Shown here: positions 45,301-59,449 of the stretch, piece by piece
Numbering within the stretch: position 1 is the stretch's first letter
How the letters are laid out: every line of letters starts with the position of its first letter
Notes under the pieces: model-generated
Told to the model about the DNA's origin: nothing
The model's database searches: none
What the model saw: only the letters and a program-made list of their open reading frames with translations
Assembly (NCBI RefSeq): GCF_014633365.1
Contig: NW_026267117.1
Location: 186,001-250,000, forward strand
Direction: 5' to 3'
DNA from: Diospyros lotus
Lineage: Eukaryota > Streptophyta > Magnoliopsida > Ericales > Ebenaceae
Length of the DNA stretch: 64,000 nt
Position numbers and translations under genes: made by a program

Positions 45301-47760
45301 TGATTATGACATCGAAAAAAATCTGATCGTAAATAGTTTTTAAGGCAGCTAAAATTCCGGCCGAAAAGTCGAATTATCGTAATTCATTTATAAAAAGTCA
45401 ATAGAACTCGGAACATGCTTTAATTTAGTATGTAGAACAACCTTTTTGTTGTTTCATGTTAGTACAAAAGTATTAGCGATCAAATCGAAGAAAATGTCAT
45501 AGGTGTAATTTCTTCATTTTTCTCGTGACTGGTCTAAAAAAAAAATTCTTTTTTTTAATTCTCAATGGCGGAATCAAGATAATTTCATATGGTTTTAAGT
45601 GTAATTTTATTTGAAAATGTAATTGAAATCTTCACAAGATTAGGGGTTTAACGTGATTTTGGGTACAATTATGACTAATCGAATCGATTATAGGGAGTGC
45701 TCCGTAACCAAAATATCTAAAAAAAATTAAATGATATGAACCAGAATTTCTATACGATGATTATGAAATTAAAAAAAATCTGATCATAAACAGTTTTTAG
45801 TGCAGCTAAAATTCTGGCCGAAAAGTCGAATCGTCGTAATTCATTTACAAAAAGTCAATAGAACACGGAATACACTTTAATTTAATTAGTAAAATAACCT
45901 TTTGATTGTTTCATTTTGAAACAAAAGTATTACTGATCAAATTGAACAATTGGACGTATGTTTAATTTTCTAATTTTTCCCGTGATTGGTTGAAAAAAAA
46001 ATTTCTTTTTTTTTATTTAATTTTCAATGGTGGAATGAAGATAATTTCATATGGTTTTAAATGTAATTTTATTCGGAAGTGTAATTTAAATCTTCACAAG
46101 ATTAGGGTTTTATCGTGATTTTTGGTACATTTATGAGTAACAGAATCGATTAGAGAGAGTGTTCCATAACCAAGATGTCTAAAAACAATTATATGATATA
46201 AACAAAAATTTCTATACGATGATTATGATATCGAAAAAAATCTGATCGGAAACAATTTTTTGTCCAGCTAAATTCTGGCCGAAAAGTCGAACTGTCGTAA
46301 TTCATTTATAAAAAGTCAAAAAAACTCGAAATGCACTTTAATTTTGTTTGTAGAACAACCATTTGGTTGTTTCATGTTGAAACAAAAGTATTAGTGGTCA
46401 AATAGAACAAAATGGCATAAGTGTAATTTCATCATTTTTCTCGTCCTTGGTTGAAAATAAAATTCATTTTTTTTTTAATTCTCAATGGTGGAATGAATAT
46501 AATTTTTTATGGTTTTAAGTGTAATTTTATTTGGAAGTGTAATTGAAATCTTCACAAGATTAGGGGTTTAACGTGATTTTCGGTACATTTATGAGTAACC
46601 AAATCGATTGCGGGGAGTGCTCCGTAACCAAGATATCTAAAAAGAATTATATGATATGAAGCAGAATTTATATACGATAATTATGACATTGAAAAAAATC
46701 TGATCGGAAACAGTTTTTTGTGCTGCAAAAATTCCGATCAAAAAGTCGAATCGTCGTAATTCATTTACAAAAAATCAATAGAACTCGGAATACACTTTAA
46801 TTTAGTTAGTAAAACAACCTTTTGGTTGTTTCATGTTGAAACACAAGTATTATCGATCAAATTGAATAATCAGGCATGTGTGTAATTTTTTCTTTTTTCC
46901 CATGATTGGTAGAAAAAAAAATTCTTTTTTTTTTAATTTTCAATGTTGGAATTAGGATAATTTCGTACGGATTTAAGTGTAATTTTATTTAGAAGTGCAA
47001 CTGAAATCTTCACAAGATTAGAGGTTTAACGTGATTTTCGGTACATTTATGAGTAATCGAATCGATTGCAGGAGTGCTCCGTAACCAAGATATCTGAAAA
47101 AAATTGAAAGATATGAACGAAAATTTCTATACGATGATTATGACGTCAAAAAAAAAAAAAACGGATTGGAAACAATTTTTTGTGCAGCTAAAATTCCGGT
47201 CGAAAAGTCGAATTGTTGTAATTCATTTATATAAAGTCAATAAAACTCTGAATACACTTTAATTTAGTTTGTAGAACAACATTTTGGTTGTTTCATGTTG
47301 AAACAAAAGTACTGGCGATCAAATCGAACAAAAGGGGGCGTAAGTGTAATTTCTTAATTTTTCCCGTGGTTGATTGAAAAAAAAAACCTTTATTTTCCTA
47401 ATTTTCAATGGTGGAATGAAGATAAATTCACATGGTTTTAAGTATAATTTCATTTGGAAGTGTAATTGAAATCTACACAAGATTAGGGATTTATCGTGAT
47501 TTTCGGCACAATTATGAATAACCGAATCGATTGCACAGGGTGCTCCGTAACAAAGATATGGACCAGAATTTTTATACGATGATTATAACATCGGAAAAAA
47601 TTTGAATAGTTGTAATTGATTTAGAAAAAGTCAATAGAATTCGGAATACACTTTAATTTAGTTAGTAAAACAACCTTTTGGTTGTTTCATCTTGAAACAA
47701 AAGTATTACCAATCAAATCGAACAATGGTACGTATGTTTAATTTCTTCATTTTTCCAGTG
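42360..47760 (+). repeat. Higher-order block, copy 1 (satellite B)
   Basis: About 11-12 monomers match 51690-57535 in order, including shared oddities: GCATTTAC for TCATTTAC (about 42637 and 51953), AAAACATCAATTGAACTC (about 44473 and 53790), AGCTCCCTTACTAAG (45241 and 55020), and a shortened monomer lacking about 100 bp (47560-47640 and 57332-57400). The offset is about 9.3 kb at the left and 9.78 kb at the right. Confidence 0.8.
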
Positions 47761-50700
47761 ATTTTAAGGATAATTTTATTCAGAAATGTAATTCAAATCT
47801 TCACACGATTAGGGGTTTCACGTGATTTTCGATACAATTATGAGTAACCGAATCGATTGCACGGAGTCCTCCGTAAACAAGATATCTAAAAAACATTATA
47901 TGATAAGAACCAAAATTTCTATACGATGATTATGACATTAAAAAAAATCTAATCGTAAACAATTTTTGGGCAACTAAAATTCTGGCCAAAAAGTCGAACT
48001 GTCGTAATTCAATTATAAAAAGTCAATAGAAGTCGGAATACACTTTAATTTAGTTTGTAAAACAACCTTTTTGTTGTTTCATGTTGAAACAAAAGTATTA
48101 GCGATCAAATCGAACAAAAGGGCATAAGTGTAATTTCCTCATTTTTCTCGTCACTGGTCGAAAAAAAAATTCTTTTTTTTCTTAATTCTCAATGGTGGAA
48201 TGAAGATAATTTCATATTGTTTTAACTGTAATTTTATTTGGAAGTGTAATTGAAATCTCAACAAGATTAGGGGTTTAACGTGATTTTTGTTACAATTGTG
48301 AGTAATCGAATCGATTCTAGGGAGTGCTCTGTAACCAAGAAATATCTAAAAAAAATTATATGATATGAAGCAGAATTTCTATATGATGATTATGACATTG
48401 AAAAAAATCTGATCGGAAACGATTTTTTATGCTGCCAAAATTCTGGCCGAAAAGTCGAATCGTCGTAATTCATTTACAAAAAGTCAATAGAACTCAGAAT
48501 ACACATCAATTTAGTTAGTAAAACAACCTTCTGGTTGTTTCATGTTGAAACAAAAGTATTACCGATCAAATCGAACAATCGGACGTATGTCTAATTTCTT
48601 CATTTTTGGGGTGATTTGTAGAAAAAATATTCTTTTTTTTTTTAATTTTCAATGGTGGAATTAGGATAATTCCATATGGTTTTAAGTGTAATTTTATTTA
48701 GAAATGTAACTCAAATCTTCACAAGATTAGGGGTTTCACGTGATTTTCGATACAATCATGAGTAACCGAATCGATTGTAGGGAGTCCTCCGTAAGTAAGA
48801 TATCTAAAAAAAATTATATGATAAGAACCAAAATTTCTATACAATGATTATGACATCGAAAAAAATCTAATCGGAAACAATTTTTGTGCAGCTAAAATTC
48901 CAGCTAAAAAGTCGAACTATCGTAATTCAATTATAAAAAGTCAATAGAAGTCGAAATACACTTTAATTCAGTTTGCAGAACAACCTTTTTGTTGTTTCAT
49001 GTTGAAACAAAAGTATTAGCGATCAAATCGAACAAAAGGGCATAAGTGTAATTTCCTCATTTTTCTCGTCACTGGTCGAAAAAAAAATTCTTTTTTTTCT
49101 TAATTCTCAAAGGTGGAATGAAGATAATTTCATATGGTGTTAAGCGTAATTTTATTTGGAAGTGTAATTGAAATCTTCACAAGATTAGGGGTTTAACGTG
49201 ATTTTTGGTACAATTATGAATAATCGAATCGATTCTAGGGAGTGCTCCGTAACCAAGATATATCTAAAAAAGATTATATGATATGAAGAAGAATTTCTAT
49301 ACGATGATTATGACATTGAAAAAAATCTGATCGGAAACGATTTTTTGTGCTGCAAACATTTCGGTCGAAAAGTCAAATAGTCGTAATTCATTTACAAAGA
49401 GTCAATAGAACTCAGAATACACATTAATTTAGTTAGTAAAACAACCTTCGGGTCGTTTCATGTTGAAACAAAAGTATTACCGATCAAATCGAACAAACGG
49501 ATGTATGTCTAATTTCTTCATTTTTGGCGTGATTGGTAGAAAAAAATTATTATTTTTTTAATTTTCAATGGTGAAATTAGGATAATTCCATATGGTTTTA
49601 AGTATAATTTTATTTAGAAATGTAATTCAAATCTTCACAAGATTAGGGGTTTGACGCAATTTTCGATACAATTCTGAGTAACCGAATCTATTGCAGGGAG
49701 TCCTCCGTAAGCAAGATATCTAAAAAAAATTAAATGATAAGAACCAAAATTGCTATACGATGATTATGACATCGAAAAAAATCTAATCGGAAACAATTTT
49801 TGTGCAGCTAAAATTCCGGCCAAAAAGTCGAATTGTCGTAATTCAATTATAAAAAGTCAATAGAAGTCGGAATACACTTTAATTTAGTTTGTAGAACAAC
49901 CTTTTTGTTGTTTCATGTTGAAACAAAAGATTAGCGATCAAATCGAACAAAAGGGCATAAGTGTAATTTCCTCATTTTTCTCGTAACTGGTCGAAAAAAA
50001 AAATTCTTTTTTTTCTTAATTCTCAATGGTGGAATGAAGATAATTTCATATGGTTTTAAGTGTAATTTTATTTGGAAGTGTAATTGAAATCTTCACAAGA
50101 TTAGGGGTTTAACGTGATTTTTGGTATAATTATGAGTAATCGAATCGATTCTAGGGAGTGCTCCGTAACCAAGATATTTCTAAAAAGATTATATGATATG
50201 AAGAAGAATTTCTATATGATGATTATGACATTGAAAAAAATATGATCGGAAACAATTTTTTGTGCAGCTAAAATTCCGGTCGAAAAGTCAAATAGTCATA
50301 ATTCATTTACAAAGAGTCAATAGAACTCAGAATACACTTTAATTTAGTTAGTAAAACAACCTTTTGGTTGTTTCATCTTGAAACAAAAGTATTACCGATC
50401 AAATCGAACAATGGGACGTATGTTTAATTTCTTCATTTTTCCCGTGATTAGGCAAAAAAAAAATTCTTTTTTTTTTAATTTTCAGTGGTGGAATGAAGAT
50501 AATTTTATATGGTTTTAACTGTAATTTTATTTGGAAGTGTAATTGAAATCTAAACAAGATTAGGGGTTTAACATGATTTTCATTACAATTGTGAGTAATC
50601 GAATCGATTCTAAGGAGTGCTCCATAACCAAGAAATATCTAAAAAAAATTATATGATATGAAGAAGAATTTCTATACGATGATTATGACATTGAAAAAAA

Positions 50701-51689
50701 TCTGATCGGAAACGATTTTTTATGTTGCCAAAATTCTTTTTTTTCTTAATTCTCAATGGTGGAATGAACATAATTTCATATGGTTTTAACTGTAATTTTA
50801 TTTGGAAGTGTAATTGAAATCTCAACAAGATTAGGGGTTTAACGTGATTTTCAGTACAATTATGAGTAATCGAATCGATTCTAGGGAGTGCTCCGTAACC
50901 AAGAAATATCTAAAAAGAATTATATGATATGAAGAAGAATTTCTATACGATGATTATGACATTGAAAAAAATCTGATCGGAAATGATTTTTTATGCTGCC
51001 AAAATTCTGGCCGAAAAGTCGAATCGTCGTAATTCATTTACAAAAAGTCAATAGAACTCAGAATACATATTAATTTAGTTATTAAAACAACCTTCTGGTT
51101 GTTTCATGTTGAAACAAAAGTATTACTGATCAAATCGAACAATCGGACGTATGTCTAATTTCTTCATTTTTGGCGTGATTGGTAGAAAAAAAAATTCTTT
51201 TTTTTTTAATTTTCAATTGTGGAATTAGGCTAATTCCAAATGGTTTTAAGTGTAATTTTATCTAGAAATGTAATTCAAATCTTCACAAGATTAGGGGTGT
51301 CACGTGATTTTCGATACAATTATGAGTAACCGAATCGATTGCACGGAGTCCTCCGTAAGCAAGATATCTAAAAAAAATTATATGATAAGAACCAAAATTT
51401 CTATACAATGATTATGACATCGAAAAAAATCTAATCGGAAACAATTTTTGGGCAGCTAAAATTCCGGCCAAAAAGTCGAACTGTCGTAATTCAATTATAA
51501 AAAGTCAATAGAAGTCGGAATACACTTTAATTTAGTTTGTAGAACAACCTTTTTGTTGTTTCATGTTGAAACAAAAGTATTAGCGATCAAATCGAACAAA
51601 AGGGCATAAGTGTAATTTCCTCATTTTTCTCGTGACTGGTCGAAAAAAAAAATTCTTTTTTTTCTTAATTCTCAATGGTGGAATGAAGA

Positions 51690-54600
51690 TAATTTTATAT
51701 GGTTTTAAGTGTAATTTTATTTGAAAGTGTAATCGAAATCTTCACGAGATTAGGGGTTTAACATGATTTTTGGTACAATTATGAGTAATCGAATCGATTG
51801 TAGGGAGTGCTCCGTAACAAAAATATCTAAAAAAATTTATATGATATGAACCAAAATTTTTATATGATGATTATGAAATTGAAAAAAAATCTGATCAGAA
51901 ACAAATTTTTGTGTAGCTAGAATTCCAGCCAAAAAGTCAAATCGTCGTAATGCATTTACAAAAAGTCAATAGAACTCAGAATACACTTTAATTTAGTTAG
52001 TAAAACAACCTTGTGGTTGTTTCATGTTGAAACAAAAGAATTAGCGATCAAATCGAACAATTGGACGTATGTTTAATTTCTTCATTTTTCCCGTGATTGG
52101 TCGGAAAAAAAAATTTCTTTTTTTTTATTAATTTTCAATGGTGGAATGAAGATAATTTCATACGATTTTAAGTATAATTTTATTTGGAAGTGTAATTGAA
52201 ATCTTGACAAGATTAGGGGTTTAACGTGATTTTCGGTACAATTATGAGTAATCGAATCGAATCCAGGGAGTGCTCTGGAACCAAGATATCTAAAAAAAAT
52301 TATATGATATGAAGCATAATTTCTATACAATGATTATGACATTGAAAAAAATCTGATCGGAAACAGTTTTTTGTATTGCTAAAATTCCTACCGAAAAGTC
52401 GAATCGTCGTAATTCATTTACAAAAAGTCAATAGAACTTGGAATACACTTTAATGTAGTTTGTAAAACAACGTTCTGGTTGTTTCATGTTAAAACAAAAG
52501 TATTACCAATCAAATCGAATAATCGGACGTATGTGTAAATTCTTCATTTTACCCGTGATTGGTAGAAAAAAAAAATTCTTTTTTTTTTTTAATTTTCAAT
52601 GGTGGAATTAGGATAATTTCATATGGTTTTAAGTGTAATTTTATTTAAATTGTAATTGAAATCTTCACAAGCTTAGGGGTTTAACGTGATTTTTGATACA
52701 ATTATGAGTAACCAAATCGTTTGCAGGGAGTCCTTCATAAGCAAGATATCTAAAAAAAATTATATGATAAGAACCAAAATTTCTATACGATGATTAAGAC
52801 AAAAAAAAAATCTGATCGGAAACAATTTTTTGTCCAGCTAAAATTTCAGCCAAAAAGTCAAACTATCGTAATTCAATTATAAAAAGTCAATAGAAGTCGG
52901 AATACACTTTAATTTAGTTTGTTGAACAACCTTTTTGTTGTTTCATGTCGAAAAAAAAGTATTAGCGATCAAATCGAACAAATGGGCGTAAGTGTAATTT
53001 CTTCATTTTTCTCGTGACTGGTCGAATTTTTTTTTTTTTATTTCTCAATGGTGGAATGAAGATAATTTTATATGGTTTTAAGTGTAATTTTATTTGGAAG
53101 TGTAATTGAAATCTTAACAAGATTAGGGGTTTAACATGATTTCCAGTACAATTATGAGTAATCGAATCGATTGCAGGGAGTGCACCGTAACCAAGATATC
53201 TAAAAAAAATTATATGATATGAACAAGAATTTCTATACGATGATTATCACATCGAAAAAAATATAATCGGAAACAGTTTTTTGAGCAGCTAAAATTTCTA
53301 CGAAAAAATTGAATAGTCGTAATTCATTTACAAAAAGTTAATAGAACTCGGAATACACTTTAATTTAGTTAGTAAAACAACATTTTGGTTGTTTTATGTT
53401 GAAACAACAGTATTGTCGATCAAATCGAACAATCGGACGCATGTGTAATTTCTTCATTTTTCCCGTGATTGGTCGAAATAAATTTTTTTTTTTTTTAATT
53501 TTCAATGGTGAAATCAGGATAATTTCTTATGGTTTTAAGTGTAATTTTATTTGGAAGTGTAATTGAAATCGTCACAAGATTAGGGGTTTAACGTGATTTT
53601 TGGTACAATTATGAGTAACCGAATCGATTACAGGGAGTGCTCCATAACCAAGATATCTAAAAAAAATTATATGATACGAACCAGAATTTATATACGATGA
53701 TTATGAAATCGAAAAAAATGTGATCGGAAACAATTTTTTTTACAACTAAAATTCCAGTTGAAAAGTCGAATCGTCGTAAGTCATTTACAAAACATCAATT
53801 GAACTCGGAATGCACCTTAATTTAGAAAGTTAAACAACCTTTTGATTGTTTCATGTTGAAACAAAAGTATTACCGATCAAATCAAACAATCAGACGTATG
53901 TGTAATTTCTTCATTTTTCCCGTGATTGGTAGAAAAAAAATTTTCTTTTTTTTTTCCTTTTCAATGGTGGAATTAGGATAATTTCATGTGGTTTTAAGTG
54001 TAATTTTATTTAGAAGTGTAATTGAAATCTTCACAGGATTAGGGGTTTGACATGATTTTCGGTACAATTATGAGTAACCGAATCGATTGCAAGGAGTGCT
54101 CCGTAACCAAGATATCTAAAACAAATTATATGATATGAACCAGAATTTCTATGCGATGATTATCACATCAAATAAAAAACTTATCGTAAACAATTTTTTG
54201 CGTAGATAAAATTCCGGCCGAAAAGTCGAATAGTCGTAATTTATTTACAAAAAGTCAATAGAACTCGGAATACACTTTAATTTAGTTAGAAAAACAACCT
54301 TTTGGTTGTTTCATGTTGAAACAAAAGTATTATCGATCAATTCGAACAGTCGGACGTATGTGTAATTTCTTCATTTTTCCCGTGATTGGACGAAAAAAAA
54401 TTCTTTTTTTTTTTAATTTTCAATGGTGGAATTAGGATAATTTCATATGGTTTTAAATGTAATTTTATTTGGAAGTGTAATTGAAATCTTCACAAGATTA
54501 GGGGTTTAACGTGATTTTCGGTAAATTTATAAGTAACCGAATAGATCGCAGGGAGAGCTCCCTTACTAAGATATCTAAAACAAATTATATGATATGAACC

Positions 54601-57535
54601 AGAATTTCTATGCGATGATTATGACATCAAATAAAAACTTATCTTAAACAATTTTTTGCGCAGATAAAATTCTGGCCGAAAAGTCAAATAGTCGTAATTT
54701 ATTTACAAAAAGTCAACAGAACTCGGAATACACTTTAATTTAGTTAGTAAAACAACCTTTTGGTTGTTTCAAGTTGAAACAAAAGTATTATCGATCAAAT
54801 CGAACAATTGGACGTATGTTTAATTTCTTCATTTTTCTTGTGATTGGTCGAAACAAAAAATTTCTTCTTTTTTTTTTTAATTTTCAATGGTGGAATGAAG
54901 ATAATTTCATATGGTTTTAAGTGTAATTTTATTTGGAAGTGTAATTGAAATCTTGACAAGATTAGGGGTTTTACGTGATTTTCGGTAAAATTATGAGTAA
55001 CCGAATTGATCACAGGGAGAGCTCCCTTACTAAGATATCTAAAACAAATTATATGATATGAACCAGAATTTCTATAAGATGATTATGACATCGAAAAAAA
55101 TCTGATCGTAAATAGTTTTTAGGGCAGCTAAAATTCCGACTGAAAAGTCTAATTGTCGTAATTCATTTATAAAAAGTCAATAGAACTCGGAACATGCTTT
55201 AATTTAGTTTATAGAACAACCTTTTTGTTGTTTCATGTTAGTACAAAAGTGTTAGCGATCAAATCTAAGAAAATGTCGTAAGTGTAATTTCTTCATTTTT
55301 CTCTTGACTGGTGTAAAAAAAAATTCTTTTTTTTTAATTCTCAATGGCAGAATGAAGATAATTTCATATGGTTTTAAGTGTAATTTTATTTGGAAATGTA
55401 ATTGGAATCTTCACAAGATTAGGGGTTTAACGTGATTTTGGGTACAATTATGAGTAATCGAATCGATTATAGGGAGTGCTCCGTAACCAAAATATCTGGA
55501 AAAAATTAAATGATATGAAGCAGAATTTCTATACGATGATTATGAAATTAAAAAAAATCTAATCGGAAACAGTTTTTAGTGCAGCTAAAATTCCAGCCGA
55601 AAGGTCGAATCGTCGTAATTCATTTACAAAAAGTCAATAGAACACGGAATACACTTTAATTTAATTAGTAAAACAACCTTTTGATTGTTTCATGTTGAAA
55701 CAAAAGTATTACCGATCAAATTAAACAATTGGACGTATGTTTAATTTCCTCATTTTTCCCGTGATTAGTTGAAAAAAAAATTCTTTTTTTTTATTTAATT
55801 TTCAATGGTGGAATAAAGATAATTTCATATGGTTTTAAGTGTAATTTTATTCGGAAGTGTAATTTAAATCTTCACAAGATTAGGGTTTTATCGTTATTTT
55901 TGGTACATTTATGAGTAACAGAATCGATTAGAGAGAGTGTTCCGTAACCAAGATGTCTAAAAAAAATTATATGATATAAACAAAAATTTCTATACGATGA
56001 TTATGATATCGAAAAAAATCTAATCGGAAACAATTTTTTGTGCAGCTAAAATTCCGGCCGAAAAGTCGAACTGTCGTAATTCATTTTTAAAAAGTCAATA
56101 AAACTCGGAATATACTTTAATTTAGTTTGTAGAACAACCATTTGGTTGTTTCATGTTGAAACAAAAGTATTAGTGGTCAAATAGAACAAAATGGCATAAG
56201 TGTAATTTCATCATTTTTCTCGTCCTTGGTCGAAAAAGAAATTCATTTTTTTTTAATTCTCAATGGTGGAATGAATATAACTTTTTATGGTTTTAATTGT
56301 AATTTTATTTGGAAGTGTAATTGAAATCTTCTAAAGATTAGGGGTTTAACGTGATTTTCGGTACATTTATGAGTAACCGAATCGATTGCGGGGAGTGCTC
56401 CGTAACCAAGATATCTAAAAAAAATTATATGATACGAAGCAGAATTTCTATACGATGATTATGACTTTGAAAAAAATCTAATCGGAAACAGTTTTTGTGC
56501 TACAAAAATTCCAATCAAAAAGTCGAATCGTCGTAATTCATTTACAAAAAGTCAATAGAACTCGGAATACACTTGAATTTAGTTAGTAAAACAACCTTTT
56601 GGTTGTTTCATGTTCAAACACAAGCATTACCGATCAAATCGAATAATCAGGCATGTGTGTAATTTCTTCTTTTTTCCTGTGATTGGTAGAAAAAAAATTC
56701 TTTTTTTTTTAATTTTCAATGGTCGAATTAGGATAATTTCGTATGGTTTTAAGTGTAATTTTATTTAGAAGTGCAACTGAAATCTTCACAAGATTAGAGG
56801 TTTAACGTGATTTTCGGTACATTTATGAGTAATCGAATCGATTGCAAGAGTGCTCCGTAACCAAGATATCTGAAAAAAATTGAAAGATATGAACGAAAAT
56901 TTCTATACGATGATTATGACGTCAAAAAAAAAAAACAGATAGGAAACAATTTTTTTGCAGCTAAAATTCCGGTCGAAAAGTCGAACTTTCGTAATTCATT
57001 TATATAAATTCAATAAAACTCTGAATACACCTTAATTTAGTTTGTAGAACCGACTTTTGGTTGTTTCATGTTGAAACAAAAGTACTAGCGATCAAATCGA
57101 ACAAAAGGGGCGCAAGTGTAATTTCTTAATTTTTCCCGTGGTTGGTTGAAAAAAAAAATCTTTATTTTCCTAATTTTCAATGGTGGAATGAAGATAAATT
57201 CACATGGTTTTAAGTGTAATTTTATTTAGAAGTGTAATTGAAATCTACACCAGATTAGGGATTTATTGTGATTTTCGGCACAATTATGAGTAACCAAATC
57301 GATTGCACAGGGTGCTCCATAACAAAGATATGGACCAGAATTTTTATACGATGATTATAACATCGAAAAAAATTTGAATAGTTGTAATTCATTTAGAAAA
57401 AGTCAATAGAACTCGGAATACACTTTAATTTAGTTAGTAAAACAACATTTTGGCTGTTTCATGTTGAAATAAAAGTATTACCGATCAAATCGAACAATTG
57501 GACGTATGTTTAATTTTTCATTTTTCCCGTGATTG
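51690..57535 (+). repeat. Higher-order block, copy 2 (satellite B)
   Basis: This is the counterpart of 42360-47760 with one extra monomer in about 54420-54880, which accounts for the rise in offset. Identity looks high, with scattered single-base changes. The two copies are separated by about 4 kb of satellite B showing a different, dimer-like order. Confidence 0.8.
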
Positions 57536-59449
57536 GTCGAAACAAAAAATTTCTTTTTTTTTAAATTTTCAATGGTGGAATGAAGATAATTTCATATGGT
57601 TTTAAGTGTAATTTTATTTGGAAGTGTAATTGAAATCTTGACAAGATTAAGGATTTAACGTGATTTTCGGTACAATTATGAGTAATCGAATCGATTCTAG
57701 GGAGTGCTCCGTAACCAAGAAATATCTAAAAAGAATTATATGATATGAAGAAGAATTTCTATACGATGATTATGACATTGAAAAAAAAAATCTGATCGGA
57801 AACGATTTTTTATGCTGCCAAAATTCTGGCCGAAAATTCGAATCGTCGTAATTCATTTACAAAAAGTCAATAGAACTTAGAATACACATTAATTTAGTTA
57901 GTAAAACAACCTTCTGGTTGTTTCCTGTTGAAACAAAAGTATTACCGATCAAATCGAACAATCGGACGTATGTCTAATTTCTTCATTTTTGGTGTGATTG
58001 GTAGAAAAAAAAATTCTTTTTTTTTAATTTTGAATGGCGGAATTAGGATAATTCCATATGGTTTTAAGTGTAATTTTATTTAGAAATGTAATTCAAATCT
58101 TCACAAGATTAGGGGTTTCACGTTATTTTCGATACAATTATGAGTAACCGGATCGATTGCAGGGAGTCCTCCGTAAGCAAGATATCTAAAAAAAATTATA
58201 TGATAAGAACCAAAATTTCTATATGATGATTATGACATCAAAAAAAATCTAATCAGAAACAATTTTTGGGCAGCTAAAATTTCGGCCGAAAAGTCGAACT
58301 GTCATAATTCAATTATAAAAAGTCAATAGAAGTCGGAATACACTTTAATTTAGTTTGTAGAACAACCTTTTTGTTGTTTCATGTTGAAACAAAGTATTAG
58401 CGATCAAATCGAACAAAAGGGCATAAGTGTAATTTCCTCATTTTTCACGTCACTGGTCGAAAAAAAAAATTCTTCTTTTTCTTAATTCTCAATGGTGGAA
58501 TGAAGATATTTTCATATGGTTTTAAGTGTAATTTTATTTGGAAGTGTAATTGAAATGTTCACAAGATTAGGGGTTTAACATGATTTTCAGTACAATTATG
58601 AGTAATCGAATCGATTCTACGGAGTGCTCCGTAACGAAGATATATATAAAAAGATTATATGATATGAAGAAGAATTTCTATACGATGATTATGACATTGA
58701 AAAAAATCTGATCGGAAACGATTTTTTGTGCTGCAAAAATTTCGGTCGAAAAGTCAAATAGTCGTAATTCATTTACAAAGAGTCAATAGAACTCGGAATA
58801 CACTTTAATTTAGTTAGTAAAACAACCTTTTGGTGGTTTCATGTTGAAACAAAAGTACTACCGATCAAATCGAACAGTGGGACGTATGTTTAATTTCTTC
58901 ATTTTTCCCGTGATTAGGCATAAATTTTTTTTTTTTTTTTAATTTTCAAAGGTGGAATGAAGATAATTTCATATGGTTTTAACTGTAATTTTATTTGGAA
59001 GTGTAATTGAAATCTTGACAAGATTAGGGGTTTAACGTGATTTTCAGTACAATTATGAGTAATCGAATCGATTCCAGGGAGTGCTCCGTAACCAAGATAT
59101 CTAAAAAAAATTATATGATATGAAGCAGAATTTATATACGATGATTATGACATTCAAAAAAATCTGATCGAAAACGGTTTTTTGGGCTACTAAAATTCCT
59201 GCCAAAAAGTCGAATCGTCGTAATTCATTTACAACAAGTCAATAAAACTCGGAATACACTTTAATTTTGTTAGTAAAACAACCTTTTGGTGGTTTCTTGT
59301 TGAAACAAAAGTATTACCGATCAAATCGAACAGTGGGACGTATGTTTAATTTCTTCATTTTTCCCGTGATTAGGCGGAAAAAAAATTTTCATTTATTTTT
59401 TAATTTTCAATGGTGGAATGAAGATAATTTCATATGGTTTTAACTGTAA

